Shown: positions 43,241-53,768 of the stretch, piece after piece
Layout: every line of letters begins with the position of its first letter
Position numbering within the stretch: the stretch's first letter is position 1
Assembly: GCA_001769215.1 (NCBI GenBank)
Contig: MEOL01000042.1
Span: forward strand, 1 to 64,000
Reading direction: 5' to 3'
Source: Bacteroidetes bacterium GWF2_41_31
Lineage (GTDB): Bacteria; Bacteroidota; Bacteroidia; Bacteroidales; F082
DNA length: 64,000 bases
Notes under the pieces: generated by a model
Database searches by the model: none
Seen by the model: only the letters and a program-made list of their open reading frames with translations
Told to the model about the DNA's origin: nothing
Program-made: the position numbers and the translations under genes

Positions 43241-46200
43241 ATGATAAACTTTATTAAAAAGCTGCTTGGTGACAAAGCAACCCGTGATTTAAAAGCCATT
43301 GGCCCCGAAGTAGAACAGGTAAAAGCAGCTTACGAAAAAATAAAACACCTGAGCAATGACGAACTACGTGCTAAAACTACGGAGTTCAAGCAACGTATTA
43401 AAGATTACATTGCTGTTGAAGAGAATGAAATAGAGCGGATTAAGCAACAAATAAACGATCAGCCGGATATAGATACCAACGAAAAGGAGGAACTCTACAT
43501 CACCATTGATAAACTGATCAAGGTAAGTTATGAAAAAACGGAGGAGGTCCTGAACCAGATTCTGCCTGAAGCTTTTTCGGTGATGAAAGAGACTGCACGT
43601 CGTTTTAAAGAAAATGAAGTAGTTGAGGTAACGGCCAACGAAATGGATGGCTATCTGGCAACCAAACTCGACTCAGTCAATATAAAGGGAGACAAAGCTC
43701 ATTATCGCAACCAATGGCTTGCCGGAGGAAATACCATTACCTGGGACATGGTGCATTACGATGTTCAGTTATTTGGTGGTACGGTGTTGCATCACGGCAA
43801 GATTGCCGAAATGGCGACCGGGGAAGGTAAAACCCTGGTAGCTACCTTGCCGGTTTATTTGAATGCTCTGCCCGGAAAAGGTGTTCATTTGGTCACAGTA
43901 AACGATTATCTGGCCAAACGCGACGGTGAGTGGATGGGCATGTTGTACCAGTTTCATGGTCTAAAAGTCGATTGTATCGATTATCACCAGCCAAATTCCA
44001 AAGAAAGGCGTCTGGCTTATTTGGCCGACATCACTTTTGGAACGAACAACGAGTTCGGGTTCGACTACCTGCGTGACAACATGACAGGTAATCCCGAAGA
44101 AATGGTACAACGGGGGCATAATTATGTGATTGTGGATGAGGTCGACTCGGTATTAATTGATGATGCACGGACCCCTTTGATTATCTCCGGCCCAACGCCC
44201 AAAGGCGACTCGCAGGAATTCGATGCTTTAAAGGCGGATGTTCAATCGCTGTATAACGCACAAAAAACATTGGTATCGAGTATTTTAGCTGAAATTAAAA
44301 ATCTGTTAAAAGATCAATCGAACAACGAAAATGTTAAAAATGCAGGGTTGCTGTTGCTCAGGGCTTATCATGGATTACCGAAAAATACCGCGCTGATCAA
44401 ATTGTTAAGCGAAGAAGGAAACCGGCAATTGATGCAAAAAACAGAAAGTTTTTTCTTGCAGGAACAAGCAAAAAACATGCATGTGGTGGATGATGAGTTG
44501 TTTTTTGCCATCGACGAAAAACACAATTCGGTCGATCTGACCGAAAAGGGTATCGACCTGCTAACCCAGTCGTACGATGATGGGGAGTTTTTTATTCTGC
44601 CCGACATCGGATCGGTGGTGGCTGATTTGGAAAAACAGAATATCCCTGAAAAGGAAAAACTGGAAAAGAAAAGCGAACTGATTAAAAACTACGCAATCAA
44701 ATCGGAACGGGTACATACGGTAACGCAGTTATTGAAAGCCTATACGCTTTTTGAAAAGGATGTAGAATATGTGATCATCGAGAATAAGATTAAAATTGTA
44801 GATGAACAAACCGGACGTATTATGGAAGGCCGGCGGTATTCCGATGGGTTGCACCAGGCCATTGAAGCCAAGGAAAATGTAAAAGTGGAGGCCGCTACCC
44901 AAACCTATGCCACCATTACCCTGCAGAATTATTTCAGGATGTACAACAAACTGGCGGGGATGACCGGTACTGCCGAAACGGAAGCAGGAGAGTTGTGGGA
45001 TATTTATAAGCTTGATGTGGTGGTAATTCCCACTAACAAACCCATCATCCGCGACGATCGCCAGGATTTGGTTTATAAAACCAAACGCGAAAAATATAAC
45101 GCCATTATTGATGAAATAGAGCAACTTACTAAAAAAAGCCGTCCCGTGCTTGTCGGTACTACTTCGGTGGAAATTTCGGAGTTGCTCAGCCGGATGCTCA
45201 CCCGCAAGCACATTCACCACAATGTGTTGAATGCGAAGTTACATCAAAAAGAAGCACAGGTAGTTAAGGAAGCCGGGCATGCCGGTATGGTGACCATTGC
45301 CACCAACATGGCTGGTCGTGGTACTGACATTAAACTGGGCGATGGCGTTGTACAATCAGGTGGTTTGGCCATCATTGGTACCGAACGTCACGATTCCAGG
45401 CGTGTCGACCGTCAGTTGCGGGGTCGTGCAGGTCGTCAGGGTGACCCGGGCAGTTCACAATTTTTTGTTTCTCTTGAAGATGACCTCATGCGCATGTTTG
45501 GATCGGGACGTATCGCAGGCATCATGGACCGTCTTGGCCTTGACGAGGGTGAGGTGATTCAGCATTCGATGATCACCAAATCCATCGAGCGGGCACAAAA
45601 AAAGGTAGAAGAAAACAACTTTGGTATCAGGAAGCGTTTGCTCGAATATGATGATGTGATGAATTCACAACGGGAAGTGATTTATAAGCGCCGGAGACAC
45701 GCTTTGTTTGGTGAACGCCTTTCGGTGGATGTTTCGAACATGATATATGATTTGAGCGAAAGTGTGATCAACGAGTATCAGGAAAACCGTGATTTTAGTG
45801 GATTTAAACTGGAATTATATCGCACGCTGGCAGTTGAATCACCCTTTAGCGAAGCCACTTTTAGTTCTGAAAATGTTTCAGAACTCACCGACCAGTTGTT
45901 TGAAGTAGTGTACAAGGCTTATATTGAAAAACGTAAGCGATTGGCAATAAGTACGCTTCCGGTTATAAAGGATGTTTACGAAAATCAAAGCCAATTTGAA
46001 AACATCGCTATTCCCTTTTCAGATGGAATCAGGCAGGTACAGGTAATAGCCAACCTGCGCAAATCGGTTGAATCGAATGGCGCAGAAGTGCCTTTGGCTT
46101 TTGAAAAGGGAATTTCACTCTCTCATATTGATGATGCCTGGAAAGAGCAATTACGCGAGATGGACGACCTCAAGCAGTCGGTGCAGAACGCTTCCTATGA

Positions 46201-46537
46201 ACAAAAAGACCCGTTGTTGATCTATAAATTTGAATCCTTTGAGCTATTTAAAAAGATGATTCAAAAAATAAATAAAGATGTGGTGTCGTATTTAATTAAA
46301 GGCGACATCTTTATGCAAAACCAATCGGGGTTGAAAGAAGCTAAACTTCCAAAAGGAATCGATCGCTCGCAGATAAAGGAAGAACATGGTGACATGTTGT
46401 CGCAGGCGCATAGCAATACCCAGGATCATGTTAAACCACAACCTGTGAAAGTAGAAAAGAAAGTAGGCCGAAACGATCTTTGTCCGTGCGGTAGTGGAAA
46501 AAAATATAAACAATGTCATGGTAAACACCTGGAGTAG
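43241..46537 (+). CDS. secA: Preprotein translocase ATPase SecA
   Basis: 1098 aa, the longer form usual in Bacteroidota (E. coli SecA is 901). It drives protein export through SecYEG. Walker A is [14 protein letters not shown] (about 190-203), the DEAD-type box is [21 protein letters not shown], and [10 protein letters not shown] with [14 protein letters not shown] are the second ATPase motifs. Extra residues appear in the DEAD/PPXD region (about 345-440, [15 protein letters not shown] and on). The C-terminus carries the zinc/SecB-binding motif [16 protein letters not shown] Lys/His-rich linker precedes it. Confidence 0.98.
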   Translation: MINFIKKLLGDKATRDLKAIGPEVEQVKAAYEKIKHLSNDELRAKTTEFKQRIKDYIAVEENEIERIKQQINDQPDIDTNEKEELYITIDKLIKVSYEKTEEVLNQILPEAFSVMKETARRFKENEVVEVTANEMDGYLATKLDSVNIKGDKAHYRNQWLAGGNTITWDMVHYDVQLFGGTVLHHGKIAEMATGEGKTLVATLPVYLNALPGKGVHLVTVNDYLAKRDGEWMGMLYQFHGLKVDCIDYHQPNSKERRLAYLADITFGTNNEFGFDYLRDNMTGNPEEMVQRGHNYVIVDEVDSVLIDDARTPLIISGPTPKGDSQEFDALKADVQSLYNAQKTLVSSILAEIKNLLKDQSNNENVKNAGLLLLRAYHGLPKNTALIKLLSEEGNRQLMQKTESFFLQEQAKNMHVVDDELFFAIDEKHNSVDLTEKGIDLLTQSYDDGEFFILPDIGSVVADLEKQNIPEKEKLEKKSELIKNYAIKSERVHTVTQLLKAYTLFEKDVEYVIIENKIKIVDEQTGRIMEGRRYSDGLHQAIEAKENVKVEAATQTYATITLQNYFRMYNKLAGMTGTAETEAGELWDIYKLDVVVIPTNKPIIRDDRQDLVYKTKREKYNAIIDEIEQLTKKSRPVLVGTTSVEISELLSRMLTRKHIHHNVLNAKLHQKEAQVVKEAGHAGMVTIATNMAGRGTDIKLGDGVVQSGGLAIIGTERHDSRRVDRQLRGRAGRQGDPGSSQFFVSLEDDLMRMFGSGRIAGIMDRLGLDEGEVIQHSMITKSIERAQKKVEENNFGIRKRLLEYDDVMNSQREVIYKRRRHALFGERLSVDVSNMIYDLSESVINEYQENRDFSGFKLELYRTLAVESPFSEATFSSENVSELTDQLFEVVYKAYIEKRKRLAISTLPVIKDVYENQSQFENIAIPFSDGIRQVQVIANLRKSVESNGAEVPLAFEKGISLSHIDDAWKEQLREMDDLKQSVQNASYEQKDPLLIYKFESFELFKKMIQKINKDVVSYLIKGDIFMQNQSGLKEAKLPKGIDRSQIKEEHGDMLSQAHSNTQDHVKPQPVKVEKKVGRNDLCPCGSGKKYKQCHGKHLE

Positions 46538-46660
46538 CTAAATTATTTCTATATTGTGCAGTAATTGCAAACAGCGTCTTTCCGGTTAATACCGAATTGT
46601 TTTAGCTGATAACTGATTGATATTGCGAATTACACGTTTTGAAACATTAATAACAACACG

Positions 46661-47089
46661 ATGAAAATAGTGCGATTTATTACATTCTCGGTGCTGGCTA
46701 TGGTGATATTGTTCTCTTTTAGCCTGTGCAATAAGTCGAATTCGGTGGGAGATGTTCCGGTTTATAGCTATCTTACACCTCCTGATCCGCCTCCCCATAC
46801 GTTTCAGATTGTCTATAATTTGAGTACTTACGGTGATAAAGAAGCAGTAATTACCTTCGATTCCAGTGCTGTTTGGCTGATTGAAAAACTGGGTGATGGG
46901 CGGATCAATTATTTCGTGAAAAACGATTCAGCCTCGAGAAATATCTATTCTAAAGATACATTGGGTTTGAAGGCCGGATATGCCTACCGGTTTGTCGCCA
47001 ACAACAACAACTACGATGAGTTCAAAAACTTTTTCACCCAGTTTACAAAACTCGAACTGGATTATAATAGTTTTGGGCGTAAATTCTAA
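46661..47089 (+). CDS. Small hypothetical lipoprotein
   Basis: 142 aa of unknown function. The N-terminus (VRFITFSVLAMVILFSFSLCNKSN) has a hydrophobic stretch ending in a plausible lipobox SFSLC, so the mature protein is likely lipid-anchored. It continues with a Pro-rich linker (YSYLTPPDPPPHTFQ) and about 90 residues with alternating strands (IVYNLSTYGDKEAVITFDSS, IETHG-like none). I do not recognise a family. It stands alone between secA and pyrH with its own start context. Confidence 0.7.
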   Translation: MKIVRFITFSVLAMVILFSFSLCNKSNSVGDVPVYSYLTPPDPPPHTFQIVYNLSTYGDKEAVITFDSSAVWLIEKLGDGRINYFVKNDSASRNIYSKDTLGLKAGYAYRFVANNNNYDEFKNFFTQFTKLELDYNSFGRKF

Positions 47090-47180
47090 AACGAAAGTAT
47101 TGGATAATCAGAAAATAACATTGTGGACCGGAATTTACTAATCCTGGTTTTGCATGATAGTGGTTAAATAATGAATCATC

Positions 47181-47888
47181 ATGGAGTATAAAAGGATTTT
47201 ACTTAAACTGAGTGGAGAAGCCCTGATGGGTGGGCAACAATATGGAATTGACCCGGCGACACTAAAGGCATATTGCGAAGATGTGAAAGAGGTTGCAGAA
47301 AGAAATGTTCAGGTGGCCATCGTGATTGGAGGGGGAAATATCTTTCGTGGAATGCAAGGAGCCACCCTGGGTTTTGATCGCGTTCAGGGCGATTACATGG
47401 GCATGCTGGCTACCGTGATTAACTCCATGGCTTTGCAGGGAGAACTTGAAGCTCAGGGTGTTAAAGTAAAGCTCCTCTCCGGTCTCAGGGTCGATCCTGT
47501 TTCGGAGGTCATGAGTGGGAAAAAAGCCATCCAGTATTTGAACGAGGGGTTTGTAGTCATCATTGCCGGGGGCACAGGAAATCCGTTTTTTACCACCGAT
47601 ACCGCTTCCGCTTTGAGGGCAGTTGAGATACATGCTGATATCCTGCTGAAAGGCACCCGTGTGGACGGTGTTTATTCGGCTGACCCGGAGAAAGATCCTT
47701 CTGCTGTGAAATACGACTTTGTAACCTTTGATGAAGCTTATGAAAAGAAACTGCAAATCATGGATATGACGGCCTTTACACTATGTAAAGAAAACGGCCT
47801 TCCTATTTTGGTGTTCGACATGAACAAAAAAATGAACCTGATGAAAGTGGTCAATGGCGAATCAATTGGAACAATGGTAGGCGTTTAG
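47181..47888 (+). CDS. pyrH: UMP kinase
   Basis: 235 aa amino-acid-kinase fold enzyme that makes UDP from UMP; usually hexameric and regulated by UTP/GTP. Motifs: ILLKLSGEALMG (residues 6-17), VIGGGNIFRG, AGGTGNPFFTTDTASALRA and DGVYSADPEKDPSAVKY. The gene order pyrH-frr is widely conserved in bacteria. Confidence 0.97.
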   Translation: MEYKRILLKLSGEALMGGQQYGIDPATLKAYCEDVKEVAERNVQVAIVIGGGNIFRGMQGATLGFDRVQGDYMGMLATVINSMALQGELEAQGVKVKLLSGLRVDPVSEVMSGKKAIQYLNEGFVVIIAGGTGNPFFTTDTASALRAVEIHADILLKGTRVDGVYSADPEKDPSAVKYDFVTFDEAYEKKLQIMDMTAFTLCKENGLPILVFDMNKKMNLMKVVNGESIGTMVGV

Positions 47889-47926
47889 GACAAAAATCCG
47901 TTTGGTTTGATTAAAATCGAGTGAGA

Positions 47927-47958
47927 TTGAGCGCAATTGAAAGGAAATAGTAAATTTG
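47927..47958 (+). promoter_or_regulatory. frr promoter (TTG N21 TAAATTTG)
   Basis: TTG (47927-47929) and TAAATTTG (47951-47958), ending 20 nt before the ATG at 47979. It suggests frr can be expressed independently of pyrH. Confidence 0.6.
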
Positions 47959-47978
47959 CTTAAAAAAAATAATAGGTT

Positions 47979-48542
47979 ATGACTGATGATGCCATATTAT
48001 GTCTCGAGGAAGTAGAAGAGAGCATGAACCACGCTTTGCATCACCTGGAAAAAGAATTTCTTAAGGTGCGGGCCGGCAAAGCCAATCCATCGATGCTGTC
48101 TGGTGTCCGTGTAGATTATTATGGAGTGCCAACACCCATCGAAAGAACCTCCAATATCAACACTCCTGATGCACGACAAATTATTGTACAGCCTTTTGAT
48201 AAAAGCACCATTCATGCCATCGAGAAGGCCATATTGGTTGCCAATCTGGGCTTTAACCCCCAAAATGAAGGCGATATTTTACGTATCAATGTGCCACCAT
48301 TAAACGAAGAGCGACGTCATAGCCTGGTAAAAAAGGCTAAATCAATTATTGAAGAAACCAAGATTGGGATTCGCAATGCGCGCAGGGCCGGTAATGATGA
48401 GGCAAAAAAGTTGGAGAAAGAAGGTATGACGGAGGATGAATCCAAGCACCTGATAGATGAAATTCAAAAACTTACCGACAAGTTTATCGAAAAAGCAGAT
48501 GAACTGTTCTCGTTGAAAGAAAAAGACATCATGACAGTATAG
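47979..48542 (+). CDS. frr: Ribosome recycling factor
   Basis: 187 aa, normal length. It splits the post-termination ribosome with EF-G. The long helical domain I shows FLKVRAGKANPSMLSGVRVDYYG and RINVPPLNEERRHSLVKKAK, quoted in parts. The short domain II (residues about 30-105) is NTPDARQIIVQPFDKSTI. Second gene of the pyrH-frr pair and closed by a strong terminator. Confidence 0.97.
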   Translation: MTDDAILCLEEVEESMNHALHHLEKEFLKVRAGKANPSMLSGVRVDYYGVPTPIERTSNINTPDARQIIVQPFDKSTIHAIEKAILVANLGFNPQNEGDILRINVPPLNEERRHSLVKKAKSIIEETKIGIRNARRAGNDEAKKLEKEGMTEDESKHLIDEIQKLTDKFIEKADELFSLKEKDIMTV

Positions 48543-48553
48543 AAATCATTCCG

Positions 48554-48582
48554 AAAAAAAAGCACCTTAAGTGCTTTTTTTC
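48554..48582 (+). terminator. Terminator of frr, bidirectional
   Basis: A run of A, GCAC, the loop CTTAA, GTGC and a run of T form a symmetric hairpin. The TAA stop of the convergent gene (48567-48569) lies in the loop, and that gene's final Ser-Thr and Lys codons lie in the 3' arm. Confidence 0.85.
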
Positions 48583-49190
48583 TTTTTAGAAGATTTTTGC
48601 TTTAAACGCTTGATCAGCAAAAAGGCTATTCTTGCCACATTGCTCGTAGTAACTACTTTACTATAAACGTTTTGAAAAAGTTGTTGCGAGATATTGGCCA
48701 GGGTTAGCGATTCCTGTAGCACATGGAATTTCGATGTTAATTCTTCCTGATGTTGATGAATCTGATGATCCAATTCTTTTATCATTTTCGTCATGCTCTC
48801 TTTATTACTGAAAGAATTGACAGCAGAACCCGGCATTTCATTTTCAAACAAAATGGAACCTAACAAGTTACGAATAGGTGAAAACAGAAGTCGTTCTTTG
48901 AAATTAATAATCAACCCGATCAAAACCAAATAAAAACCGGCAACAATCAAATAGCCAATGTAAACATCCAGATCGGTTGTTTTGGCGAACCAATAGACAA
49001 ATGCAAACGATAAAAAAAACAACAATCCTCCTGCCAATGCAGTTATTATAAACAACATAGCAAAGTACGATGTAATGTCGCCAAGCTTTTGCGTCAGCAA
49101 CAGCTTATTGTACTTAACCTGAATGTCTATATAGCTTTTAATCGATTCAAACGAATCCTGAAAAGCTGAACCAATCTGATTACCTTTCAT
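48567..49190 (-). CDS. Small membrane protein (holin-like/YqjE type)
   Basis: 207 aa with two adjacent membrane helices (about 43-68, MLFIITALAGGLLFFLSFAFVYW, and 77-97, YIGYLIVAGFYLVLIGLIINF) and a highly basic tail (KRLKQKSSKKKKST). The layout, with a preceding coiled amphipathic start and following YtxH gene, is like the Phage_holin_3_6/YqjE-type envelope proteins; a real holin role is unlikely as no phage gene is near. The function is unknown. It is 11 bp downstream of the YtxH gene. Confidence 0.7.
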   Translation of the reverse strand: MKGNQIGSAFQDSFESIKSYIDIQVKYNKLLLTQKLGDITSYFAMLFIITALAGGLLFFLSFAFVYWFAKTTDLDVYIGYLIVAGFYLVLIGLIINFKERLLFSPIRNLLGSILFENEMPGSAVNSFSNKESMTKMIKELDHQIHQHQEELTSKFHVLQESLTLANISQQLFQNVYSKVVTTSNVARIAFLLIKRLKQKSSKKKKST

Positions 49191-49201
49191 GATGAAAAAG
49201 C

Positions 49202-49507
49202 TTAAACCGCCTTGGTTTTATTCTTTTTTACTTCATCCAGCATCTCCGTGGTGCTTTTTTTAACATTTTCAATGGTTTCAGCGGTACTGCGTTTCACGCC
49301 ATTAATCACATCAGTCATCGATTCTTTCAAGTCATCAAATTTATCTAATAACTCATCGGCAACCTCTTTTGTTCTATCGCCCAATTGTTTACGGGTTTCT
49401 TCACCCGATTGAGGGGCGAAAAGTAAGCCTGCAAGTGCGCCTACAGCGGCACCTACAACCAATCCTGCAATAAATGCAAATCCTGAATTTGAATTTTCTC
49501 TACTCAT
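49202..49507 (-). CDS. YtxH domain-containing protein
   Basis: 101 aa. FIAGLVVGAAVGALAGLLFAPQSGEETR is the Gly/Ala-rich membrane segment plus the APxSGxxTR signature of the YtxH family, quoted here in its key residues only. The rest is a charged amphipathic helix (KKSTTEMLDEVKKNKTK). YtxH proteins are often stress-linked in Firmicutes; no role is proven here. It forms a two-gene unit with the next membrane protein and lies downstream of the AI-2E permease gene. Confidence 0.85.
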   Translation of the reverse strand: MSRENSNSGFAFIAGLVVGAAVGALAGLLFAPQSGEETRKQLGDRTKEVADELLDKFDDLKESMTDVINGVKRSTAETIENVKKSTTEMLDEVKKNKTKAV

Positions 49508-49559
49508 AGTGGTATTTTTAAAGGGGTTTATAATGGTATATCGTTTTATGTGAAAAAAG

Positions 49560-50657
49560 TTACATTCTACTTGTTAAATATTTAACCAGTTTCATTTGGT
49601 TTAAAAACTGGCGGAGTACTACTCTGAGAATAGTATAAATAGGGATTGCCAAAATCATGCCAACAATCCCTGAAAGCTTGCCGCCGATGATAATGACCAG
49701 AAAAACTTCAACCGGATGCGCTTTTACGCTTCTTGAATAGATGAGAGGCTGCAAGAGCAGGTCGTCAATTGTCTTTGACACAGCAAACACTCCTATCACG
49801 CTAAAAATAGTGTAGGTTAGTATGTCGTAATTTTCGGCACTGAGTTCAGATAGGATGCCTAGCAAAATTCCCAAACACATGCCGATCACAGGACCTAAAT
49901 AGGGTATCACATTCATTGATCCGCCAATAAAGCCAATTAACACCGCGTTGGGAATGCCCATGATGAGTAACCCAATAGTCTCCAGGCTCATCATGATAAT
50001 TACTTCGAGCAAAACCCCATGAAAATATCTTACTAAAAGGAATTTTGAATCGTGCAGTACCTTACTGATGTCTTCAACATATTTGTCAGGTGATAGAATT
50101 AACAGGACATTCTTGATCAACCCATCGTCAAACAAAAAATAGTAGGTCAGAAAAATGACAATAAAAATGCCGATGACCACTGAACCGGTGGCACTGATTA
50201 TATTGGTGAAGAATTCCCGAAACTGTGTCATGTCGAATACGCCGTGAACCTGCGTTCGTATATATTGTGAAAAAGTTTCACCCGGTTTTATCAAATTGTA
50301 TTGTGCCAGAAAGGCGTCCAGTTTGCTCATTGGCTTATCAAAATGAGAAATAAAATCATCAATATTGATCGATATGATAATATTGGCCTGACGAATTATC
50401 AATGGAGCGATGATCATGGCCAAAAAGCCAATCAACAGCAAGATAAGAATCATGGTAACCAAGGCACTTACAGCATGCGGCAGGTGGTGTTTGCCGATTC
50501 GCAAGGTGTTTAACTTTTTCGTGAGCGGAGCTCCGGTCATCGACAGAAAGACGGCCACTAACATATAACCTACCAAATCAGCAAAGTACCACGTCATAAA
50601 AACCAGGGCACTAAAGCCTACGATGGGTTTTATGTATTGATAAAGCTGGTTGTTCAT
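49560..50657 (-). CDS. AI-2E family transporter (PerM-like)
   Basis: 365 aa from ATG 50657; an in-frame ATG four codons earlier (50669) is also possible. About eight membrane helices. The conserved stretch GGSMNVIPYLGPVIGMCLGILLGIL and later HPVEVFLVIIIGGKLSGIVGMILAIPIY are typical of PF01594, quoted as key pieces. Members export diverse molecules (autoinducer-2 for TqsA, Na+/H+ in others); the name does not prove quorum sensing. It may be cotranscribed with the YtxH pair. Confidence 0.88.
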   Translation of the reverse strand: MNNQLYQYIKPIVGFSALVFMTWYFADLVGYMLVAVFLSMTGAPLTKKLNTLRIGKHHLPHAVSALVTMILILLLIGFLAMIIAPLIIRQANIIISINIDDFISHFDKPMSKLDAFLAQYNLIKPGETFSQYIRTQVHGVFDMTQFREFFTNIISATGSVVIGIFIVIFLTYYFLFDDGLIKNVLLILSPDKYVEDISKVLHDSKFLLVRYFHGVLLEVIIMMSLETIGLLIMGIPNAVLIGFIGGSMNVIPYLGPVIGMCLGILLGILSELSAENYDILTYTIFSVIGVFAVSKTIDDLLLQPLIYSRSVKAHPVEVFLVIIIGGKLSGIVGMILAIPIYTILRVVLRQFLNQMKLVKYLTSRM

Positions 50658-50853
50658 GTCAACTGTCATAATTACCCGATCAATATTAAGGGAGGTAAAT
50701 ATAAGCTAATTTAGCCTGATTTGCAAGTAGTAACTGCCCGGATTTTAATGATCTGCATTAATCATTACCTCGACGAAAAGGATGATGCAGTGCAATCAAG
50801 TTGAATTCGAAATAAAGTGACAAATTAGCTGTCCCAAAGTTGGCAATTGCCGT

Positions 50854-53286
50854 CTAAAACCCATAATAAAGGCTGATTTTAAACGCGATGTTGTTCATGG
50901 CATCATCGTAACCATAAGGTCCGTAACGGTATAAAACACCTATTCCCAGGTCGTAAATTTGCAGATTCAGCAACTTCCTGATGACCAGGCCGGATTCGTA
51001 ATAACCATTTTCAAGTGTCTTAAAATCAATGTTGTGGTGGTTTTGTTGGTGGTCCATTGTGCCAAAGGTAATATTGGTTACCAGGTTGATTTCAGGTTTA
51101 AATTTACCGGTTTTAAACAACAACTGTCCAAAGCTGTGATTCAGGAACAGAGCCACATATCTGTCAGAAAAAAACTCATTCGTTCGCATGGTTCCAAAGC
51201 TGCCAGGTGCCAGAAGCGCCACCATCCGATAGGTGCCCACCGCATTATATAAATTGCTGATGGGCAGTTGCCCATCGATGATTCCGGACATCACTTTGAT
51301 GGTCGACTCTCCATAATATTTGGTTTTGTGTGTGTATTCAACCTTTATATCCAGGCGGTTAAAATCGAAATTTCCAATTGCAATGTCCTTAAATCCACGG
51401 GTATAGTTTAACCAAATCACCGGATACTTCGATCCAAATGAAAGCTGTCCTTTGGTGGTTTGCAGGATTTTTTCCCTGAAGGCAAATCTAAACCCAAAGT
51501 TGAGTTCTGAAAAGTTGAAATCGGTAAGTTGTTCATCCAACGGCAGGAGCTCGTTTGTAAAATAATAATCGCTGGTTGCTTTTTTTTGCTGATGGCGTAC
51601 TCCCGTATTCCATTTAAAATCGCGCAACGGCCTTAACCTGAACAGATAATTCAATTCGCCTCCCACAGTCGGGTTCATTCTCGACACAAAAAACTGATAG
51701 AAATCGGAGGTACGCCAGATTTGATTTTTATCATCAAAAAACCTGGTCTCACCCGATGCGATAACGGTATTGTAGGCTTCGAGTTGTATGGTGGACTCGG
51801 ATCGTTTATGCACTATCCATGAAACATCCCCGCCATATTTGGCAGCATGGTCTTTAAATCCGTAACCAGCGAAGAGTCCGGTTTTAATACGTTTTGATAT
51901 GCGGTCGTTGGTGTGTACTCCAGCACCCAGATAAATTCCTTCATAATCGTTGTAATGCACTATCTTATTCAGATCGAGGTCGATAAAATAAAAGGGGATT
52001 TTGCCTGTGAGCAAAGTCTGAAAAGTAGATGCCATCTTATCAAAATTTTCGGCTTTGCCCAAAGAATCAATTACCCGATAGGTTTCTTTTTCCTTGTCGG
52101 TAAGGCTGTCGACACGAAATTCGCGCCAGAATTCCCCTTTTCGTTTGGTGGCACCTGCTTCAATCTCAATTTCGTGGTAGCCAAAATCACTTTTTTTGAG
52201 GTCAGGGTTCAGGTTGATTTCCCGGATGTAACTTCTGCCTTTTCCAATCACGGGATAGTTGTTAATGCTGTCGCTCACCGTAATCATGGGAAGCGAAACA
52301 TCGGTGTTAAGTTGAGTTGGAAACCAATGATCCTGAATGAATTCGTACCCTTGCTGAATTTTAATGCTAAATCCAGTTGTGGAATCATTGGCGGGTTCGG
52401 CCTTTACATTCTGAATGGCCCATCGGTTAGAATTGATCGACAAAAAACCTTGCATGCCTTCAAAACGGGTGTCTTTCATGGGTCGATAGGAAATAATAAA
52501 AATTGTATCGCTTGTTGCGGAAAACGTGGTGTCTTCTATCAGAAAAAAATACTTTTTGGTGCTTCCTTTGCTGATTGGATTGATATATTTTTTTCCGGCA
52601 ATCTCAATCATCTCATCATAAAAACTGGTGGATTGGATTTGCGAAATCATAAAGGTAATGATGGGATCAGAAAACCCGGAGACCTTGGTGGCCAACACGT
52701 TTTCCTGATTTAATCCGGGAGCGAGGTACTTTCGTTCAGTAACGGTTTCTGTGATAAACAAATCCTGTTTTGTGAGTAAATTACGGGCTTTCATCTCGAC
52801 ACTATCCAGTAAAGCAGGGTCTCTGCTCATCAGCGAGTCAGAGTTGACAGTCAGGATCATTTTGTCGTAGGCTACATAACTAAAGGCCTTTAGTTTCTCG
52901 GGATTGTTCAGGTCGCGGTTATTAATCACGTTGTTGATGATGCGGTGGGCCGGATTGTCGTTTGGAAAGATGCTCACCTCTTCCAGGTCAAAAACTTTTG
53001 GCGCCAACAATATTTTTTGAAAATTCTGACTGATATTCACCTGATAAATAAGCGGTTGGTATCCCACGTAGGAAATGGAAAGCGTGCGTATGTTTGTTCC
53101 GTTTACAATCGAAAACTTCCCGTCGATATCCGTTACTGCACCTCGTCTGTCATTACTTACTATATTAACAAAGGCCAGCGGTTCTCCTGTTTTTTTATCG
53201 TAAACATGACCAGTGATGGTAGGGTTTTGGCAAAAAATCCTGAACGGGATAAGGAAAATGATGAGATAGATTAAAAAATGTTTCAT
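50854..53286 (-). CDS. DUF5686 outer-membrane protein with CarboxypepD-like domain
   Basis: 810 aa. A signal peptide (HFLIYLIIFLIPFRIFCQ) is followed by a carboxypeptidase D regulatory-like domain (ITGHVYDKKTGEPLAFVNI ... TLSISYVGYQPL), residues about 22-105. A long DUF5686-type part follows, ending in beta strands that look like an outer-membrane barrel (GLVIRKLLNLQIYDLGIGVLYRYG ... FKISLYYGF). These proteins are common in Bacteroidota with no settled function. A TATTTTTG box lies 36 nt upstream (53330-53323). Confidence 0.85.
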   Translation of the reverse strand: MKHFLIYLIIFLIPFRIFCQNPTITGHVYDKKTGEPLAFVNIVSNDRRGAVTDIDGKFSIVNGTNIRTLSISYVGYQPLIYQVNISQNFQKILLAPKVFDLEEVSIFPNDNPAHRIINNVINNRDLNNPEKLKAFSYVAYDKMILTVNSDSLMSRDPALLDSVEMKARNLLTKQDLFITETVTERKYLAPGLNQENVLATKVSGFSDPIITFMISQIQSTSFYDEMIEIAGKKYINPISKGSTKKYFFLIEDTTFSATSDTIFIISYRPMKDTRFEGMQGFLSINSNRWAIQNVKAEPANDSTTGFSIKIQQGYEFIQDHWFPTQLNTDVSLPMITVSDSINNYPVIGKGRSYIREINLNPDLKKSDFGYHEIEIEAGATKRKGEFWREFRVDSLTDKEKETYRVIDSLGKAENFDKMASTFQTLLTGKIPFYFIDLDLNKIVHYNDYEGIYLGAGVHTNDRISKRIKTGLFAGYGFKDHAAKYGGDVSWIVHKRSESTIQLEAYNTVIASGETRFFDDKNQIWRTSDFYQFFVSRMNPTVGGELNYLFRLRPLRDFKWNTGVRHQQKKATSDYYFTNELLPLDEQLTDFNFSELNFGFRFAFREKILQTTKGQLSFGSKYPVIWLNYTRGFKDIAIGNFDFNRLDIKVEYTHKTKYYGESTIKVMSGIIDGQLPISNLYNAVGTYRMVALLAPGSFGTMRTNEFFSDRYVALFLNHSFGQLLFKTGKFKPEINLVTNITFGTMDHQQNHHNIDFKTLENGYYESGLVIRKLLNLQIYDLGIGVLYRYGPYGYDDAMNNIAFKISLYYGF

Positions 53287-53322
53287 TGATTTTGGTTACA
53301 TAATTGTAAGTGGAAATGGGAT

Positions 53323-53330
53323 CAAAAATA
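53323..53330 (-). promoter_or_regulatory. -7 box for the DUF5686 gene
   Basis: TATTTTTG on the minus strand, 36 nt before the ATG at 53286. No clear -33. Confidence 0.35.
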
Positions 53331-53373
53331 AATGAAATGCAAATTCAGGGATACTTTCTATTGTAAAGATAAA

Positions 53374-53703
53374 CTAAGAGGAGAGTTTTTTGTTATGCCG
53401 GTGTCGATTTACATCGCGGGTATCTTTTTTCTCCATGTTTTTCTTCAATGCATCTGTCAGATTGATGCCGGTTTGGTTGGCCAGGCACATCACCACGAAC
53501 AGCACATCGGCCAGTTCATCGGCTAAATCCGCATCCGCCTCGTTTGACTTAAACGACTGATCACCATACCTTCTGGCAATAACGCGTGCCACCTCGCCTA
53601 CTTCTTCTGTTAGCAGAGCCATGTTGGTAAGTTCACTAAAATACCTGACTCCCGTGGTGTTGATCCATTGATCAACCATTTGTTGAGCTTCTTCTATCGT
53701 CAT
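53374..53703 (-). CDS. MazG-like nucleotide pyrophosphohydrolase
   Basis: 109 aa all-alpha NTP pyrophosphatase. The metal motif is spread over LTEEVGEVARVIAR (EExxE) and LADELADVLFVVMC (ExxD). Such enzymes hydrolyse unwanted or non-canonical dNTPs. The protein ends in a basic His/Lys tail (NRHRHNKKLSS). The gene lies between the DUF5686 gene and the divergent RlmL-like gene. Confidence 0.9.
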   Translation of the reverse strand: MTIEEAQQMVDQWINTTGVRYFSELTNMALLTEEVGEVARVIARRYGDQSFKSNEADADLADELADVLFVVMCLANQTGINLTDALKKNMEKKDTRDVNRHRHNKKLSS

Positions 53704-53729
53704 ACAGCATCACTTAAAAGTTTAGGGTG

Positions 53730-53762
53730 TTGATTATTGCCGTGCTAAATTAGTTAATTTTG
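53730..53762 (+). promoter_or_regulatory. Promoter of the RlmL-like gene (TTG N22 TAATTTTG)
   Basis: TTG (53730-53732) and TAATTTTG (53755-53762). The ATG at 53769 follows after only six bases, so a leaderless or very short leader is predicted; the TTG at 53760 lies inside the -7 box and is rejected as a start. Confidence 0.5.
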
Positions 53763-53768
53763 CCGCTT

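Noticed and set aside
48567-49190. Phage holin indicating a prophage
   Set aside because: The two-helix protein resembles holin-like families, but there are no other phage genes, and it sits in a two-gene unit with a YtxH protein.
49560-50657. Evidence for AI-2 quorum sensing
   Set aside because: The AI-2E family name is historical; no luxS or lsr gene is here and family members transport other substrates.
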